From: Candidatus Bipolaricaulota bacterium
GTDB lineage: Bacteria > Bipolaricaulota > Bipolaricaulia > Bipolaricaulales > Bipolaricaulaceae
Direction: 5' to 3'
DNA: 5,572 nucleotides
Assembly: GCA_025060555.1 (NCBI GenBank)
Contig: JANXBC010000067.1
Location: 1-5,572 of the forward strand
Below the pieces are notes generated by a model. It had not been told where the DNA came from. It did not search any database and was given only the letters and a program-made list of their open reading frames with translations. Each line of letters starts with the position of its first letter. The stretch's first letter is position 1. The position numbers and the translations under genes are program-made. Shown one piece after another: positions 4,933-5,572 of this stretch.

Positions 4933-5572
4933 GGAGGGGTTTTCCCACGAGGGGGCCCTGGCGCAGCACGGGATGGCGCTCCTCCCAAGTGGGCTCCGGC
5001 GAGGCCTCCACCAACACCCCCACCGGCAGCCGGTCCTCCCCAAAGGAGAGCGCAAGGGAAAGGGCGGCCAGGCGGTCGGCGGGGTCATGCCCCAGGGCCT
5101 CCACCGGCTGCAGGCGCTCCTTGTACCAAGCGAAGGTCTGCACCCGGTTCCAGCTCGGGCAGGGGTGGAGGACGTTCACTAGGGCGAAGCCCTTGTACCG
5201 GATGGCACGGGCCAGGATCTCCGCGGTTTTCTCCACCTCGCCGGAGAAGGTCTGGGCCACGAAGCCCGCGCCCAAGGCGATGGCCAGGGCCAGGGGGTTG
5301 AGGGGGCGGGCGAGGACGCCGAAGGGCTGGGCCCGGGTGGTGTAGCCCTGGGGCGCGGTGGGCGAAGCCTGGCCCTTGGTGAGCCCGTACACCCGGTTGT
5401 CGTGGGCGATCACGGTGAGGTCCAGGTTCCGGCGGATGTTGTGGAGGAGGTGGTTCCCACCCTCGCCGTAGAGGTCGCCATCCCCGGACTCGGCGATCAC
5501 GGTGAGGCTGGGGTTGGCCATTTTGATCCCCGCGGCCGCGGCGATCGTGCGGCCATGGAGCCCATCGAACCC
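4889..5572 (-). CDS. 2-oxoacid:ferredoxin oxidoreductase beta subunit (3' part; start beyond the window)
   Basis: The final 227 residues of a KorB/PorB-type subunit, which binds thiamine diphosphate and helps convert a 2-oxoacid and CoA to acyl-CoA, CO2 and reduced ferredoxin. The frame stays open to the right edge, and the residues there (GFDGLHGRTIAAAAGIK) match the family sequence before the cofactor site, so the internal ATG at 5521 is not the start. In this numbering the thiamine diphosphate motif begins at GDGD (30-33) and reaches N59 (HDNRVYGLT), followed by KGQASPT (66-72), the conserved 'TKGQ.SPT' block. C138 lies in HPCPSWN, where relatives have a similar Cys-Pro/Val block. The N-terminal CPGCG region, about 50-60 residues, is outside the window. 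The alpha subunit would be expected just upstream, also out of view. The exact 2-oxoacid cannot be told. Third codon positions are about 92% G or C, well above the left-hand genes. Confidence 0.93.
   Translation of the reverse strand, partial: GFDGLHGRTIAAAAGIKMANPSLTVIAESGDGDLYGEGGNHLLHNIRRNLDLTVIAHDNRVYGLTKGQASPTAPQGYTTRAQPFGVLARPLNPLALAIALGAGFVAQTFSGEVEKTAEILARAIRYKGFALVNVLHPCPSWNRVQTFAWYKERLQPVEALGHDPADRLAALSLALSFGEDRLPVGVLVEASPEPTWEERHPVLRQGPLVGKPLPKPEELRPLLAEFL

Noticed and set aside
4158..5345. A 395-codon plus-strand open frame across the C45 and ferredoxin oxidoreductase genes.
   Set aside because: It is rich in Arg, Gly, Pro and Ser, matches no family and lies out of frame with two well-supported genes; such open frames are expected in G+C-rich DNA.
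5519..5521. The ATG at 5521 as the start of the ferredoxin oxidoreductase beta gene.
   Set aside because: The 17 codons between it and the window edge stay in frame and encode residues typical of the family, so the gene begins outside the window.

Overview
The window is bacterial, gene-dense and has almost no free space. It holds five complete protein genes and two cut by the window edges. From left to right they are: the start of a FeoA-domain protein (minus strand, cut at the left edge), an N-acetylmuramoyl-L-alanine amidase (plus), peptide chain release factor 2, prfB (minus), and a plus-strand operon of rsmI, a tandem-GNAT acetyltransferase and a C45-family Ntn hydrolase/acyltransferase. 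The last gene is a 2-oxoacid:ferredoxin oxidoreductase beta subunit (minus), cut at the right edge. No RNA gene, CRISPR array, insertion sequence or phage gene was found.

Organism: the sequence does not give a species. RF2 and RsmI show it is a bacterium that uses UGA as a stop codon. The ferredoxin-linked 2-oxoacid oxidoreductase suggests anaerobic or thermophilic metabolism. Operon-head genes appear to lack Shine-Dalgarno sites and to have a -10 element 7-8 bases before the start codon, as is common for leaderless genes in Deinococcota and Actinobacteria. The RF2 sequence after GGQ does not look like the Thermus version as I remember it. A Deinococcota member or a deep-branching, possibly uncultured, thermophilic lineage is a guess only.

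Layout: the feoA-like gene and the amidase diverge from a 153-base intergenic region. In it the feoA side has a TTGACA/17/TAAACT promoter and a Fur-like box over the start codon, implying iron repression. The amidase and prfB converge, and their stop codons interlock in one CTAG. prfB and rsmI diverge from a 53-base region carrying back-to-back promoters. rsmI, GNAT and C45 overlap in GTGA and ATGA, so they are probably one mRNA with coupled translation. The C45 gene converges on the ferredoxin oxidoreductase gene with a 44-base overlap.

The genes do not form one pathway. rsmI and prfB both act at the ribosome, on the decoding centre and on termination. The GNAT and C45 enzymes, which respectively add and remove or transfer acyl groups, are a plausible functional pair with unknown substrate. 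G+C content rises across the window: hand counts of single 60-base lines give about 53-55% in the amidase and rsmI, 63-68% in GNAT and C45, and 70-80% in the last gene.
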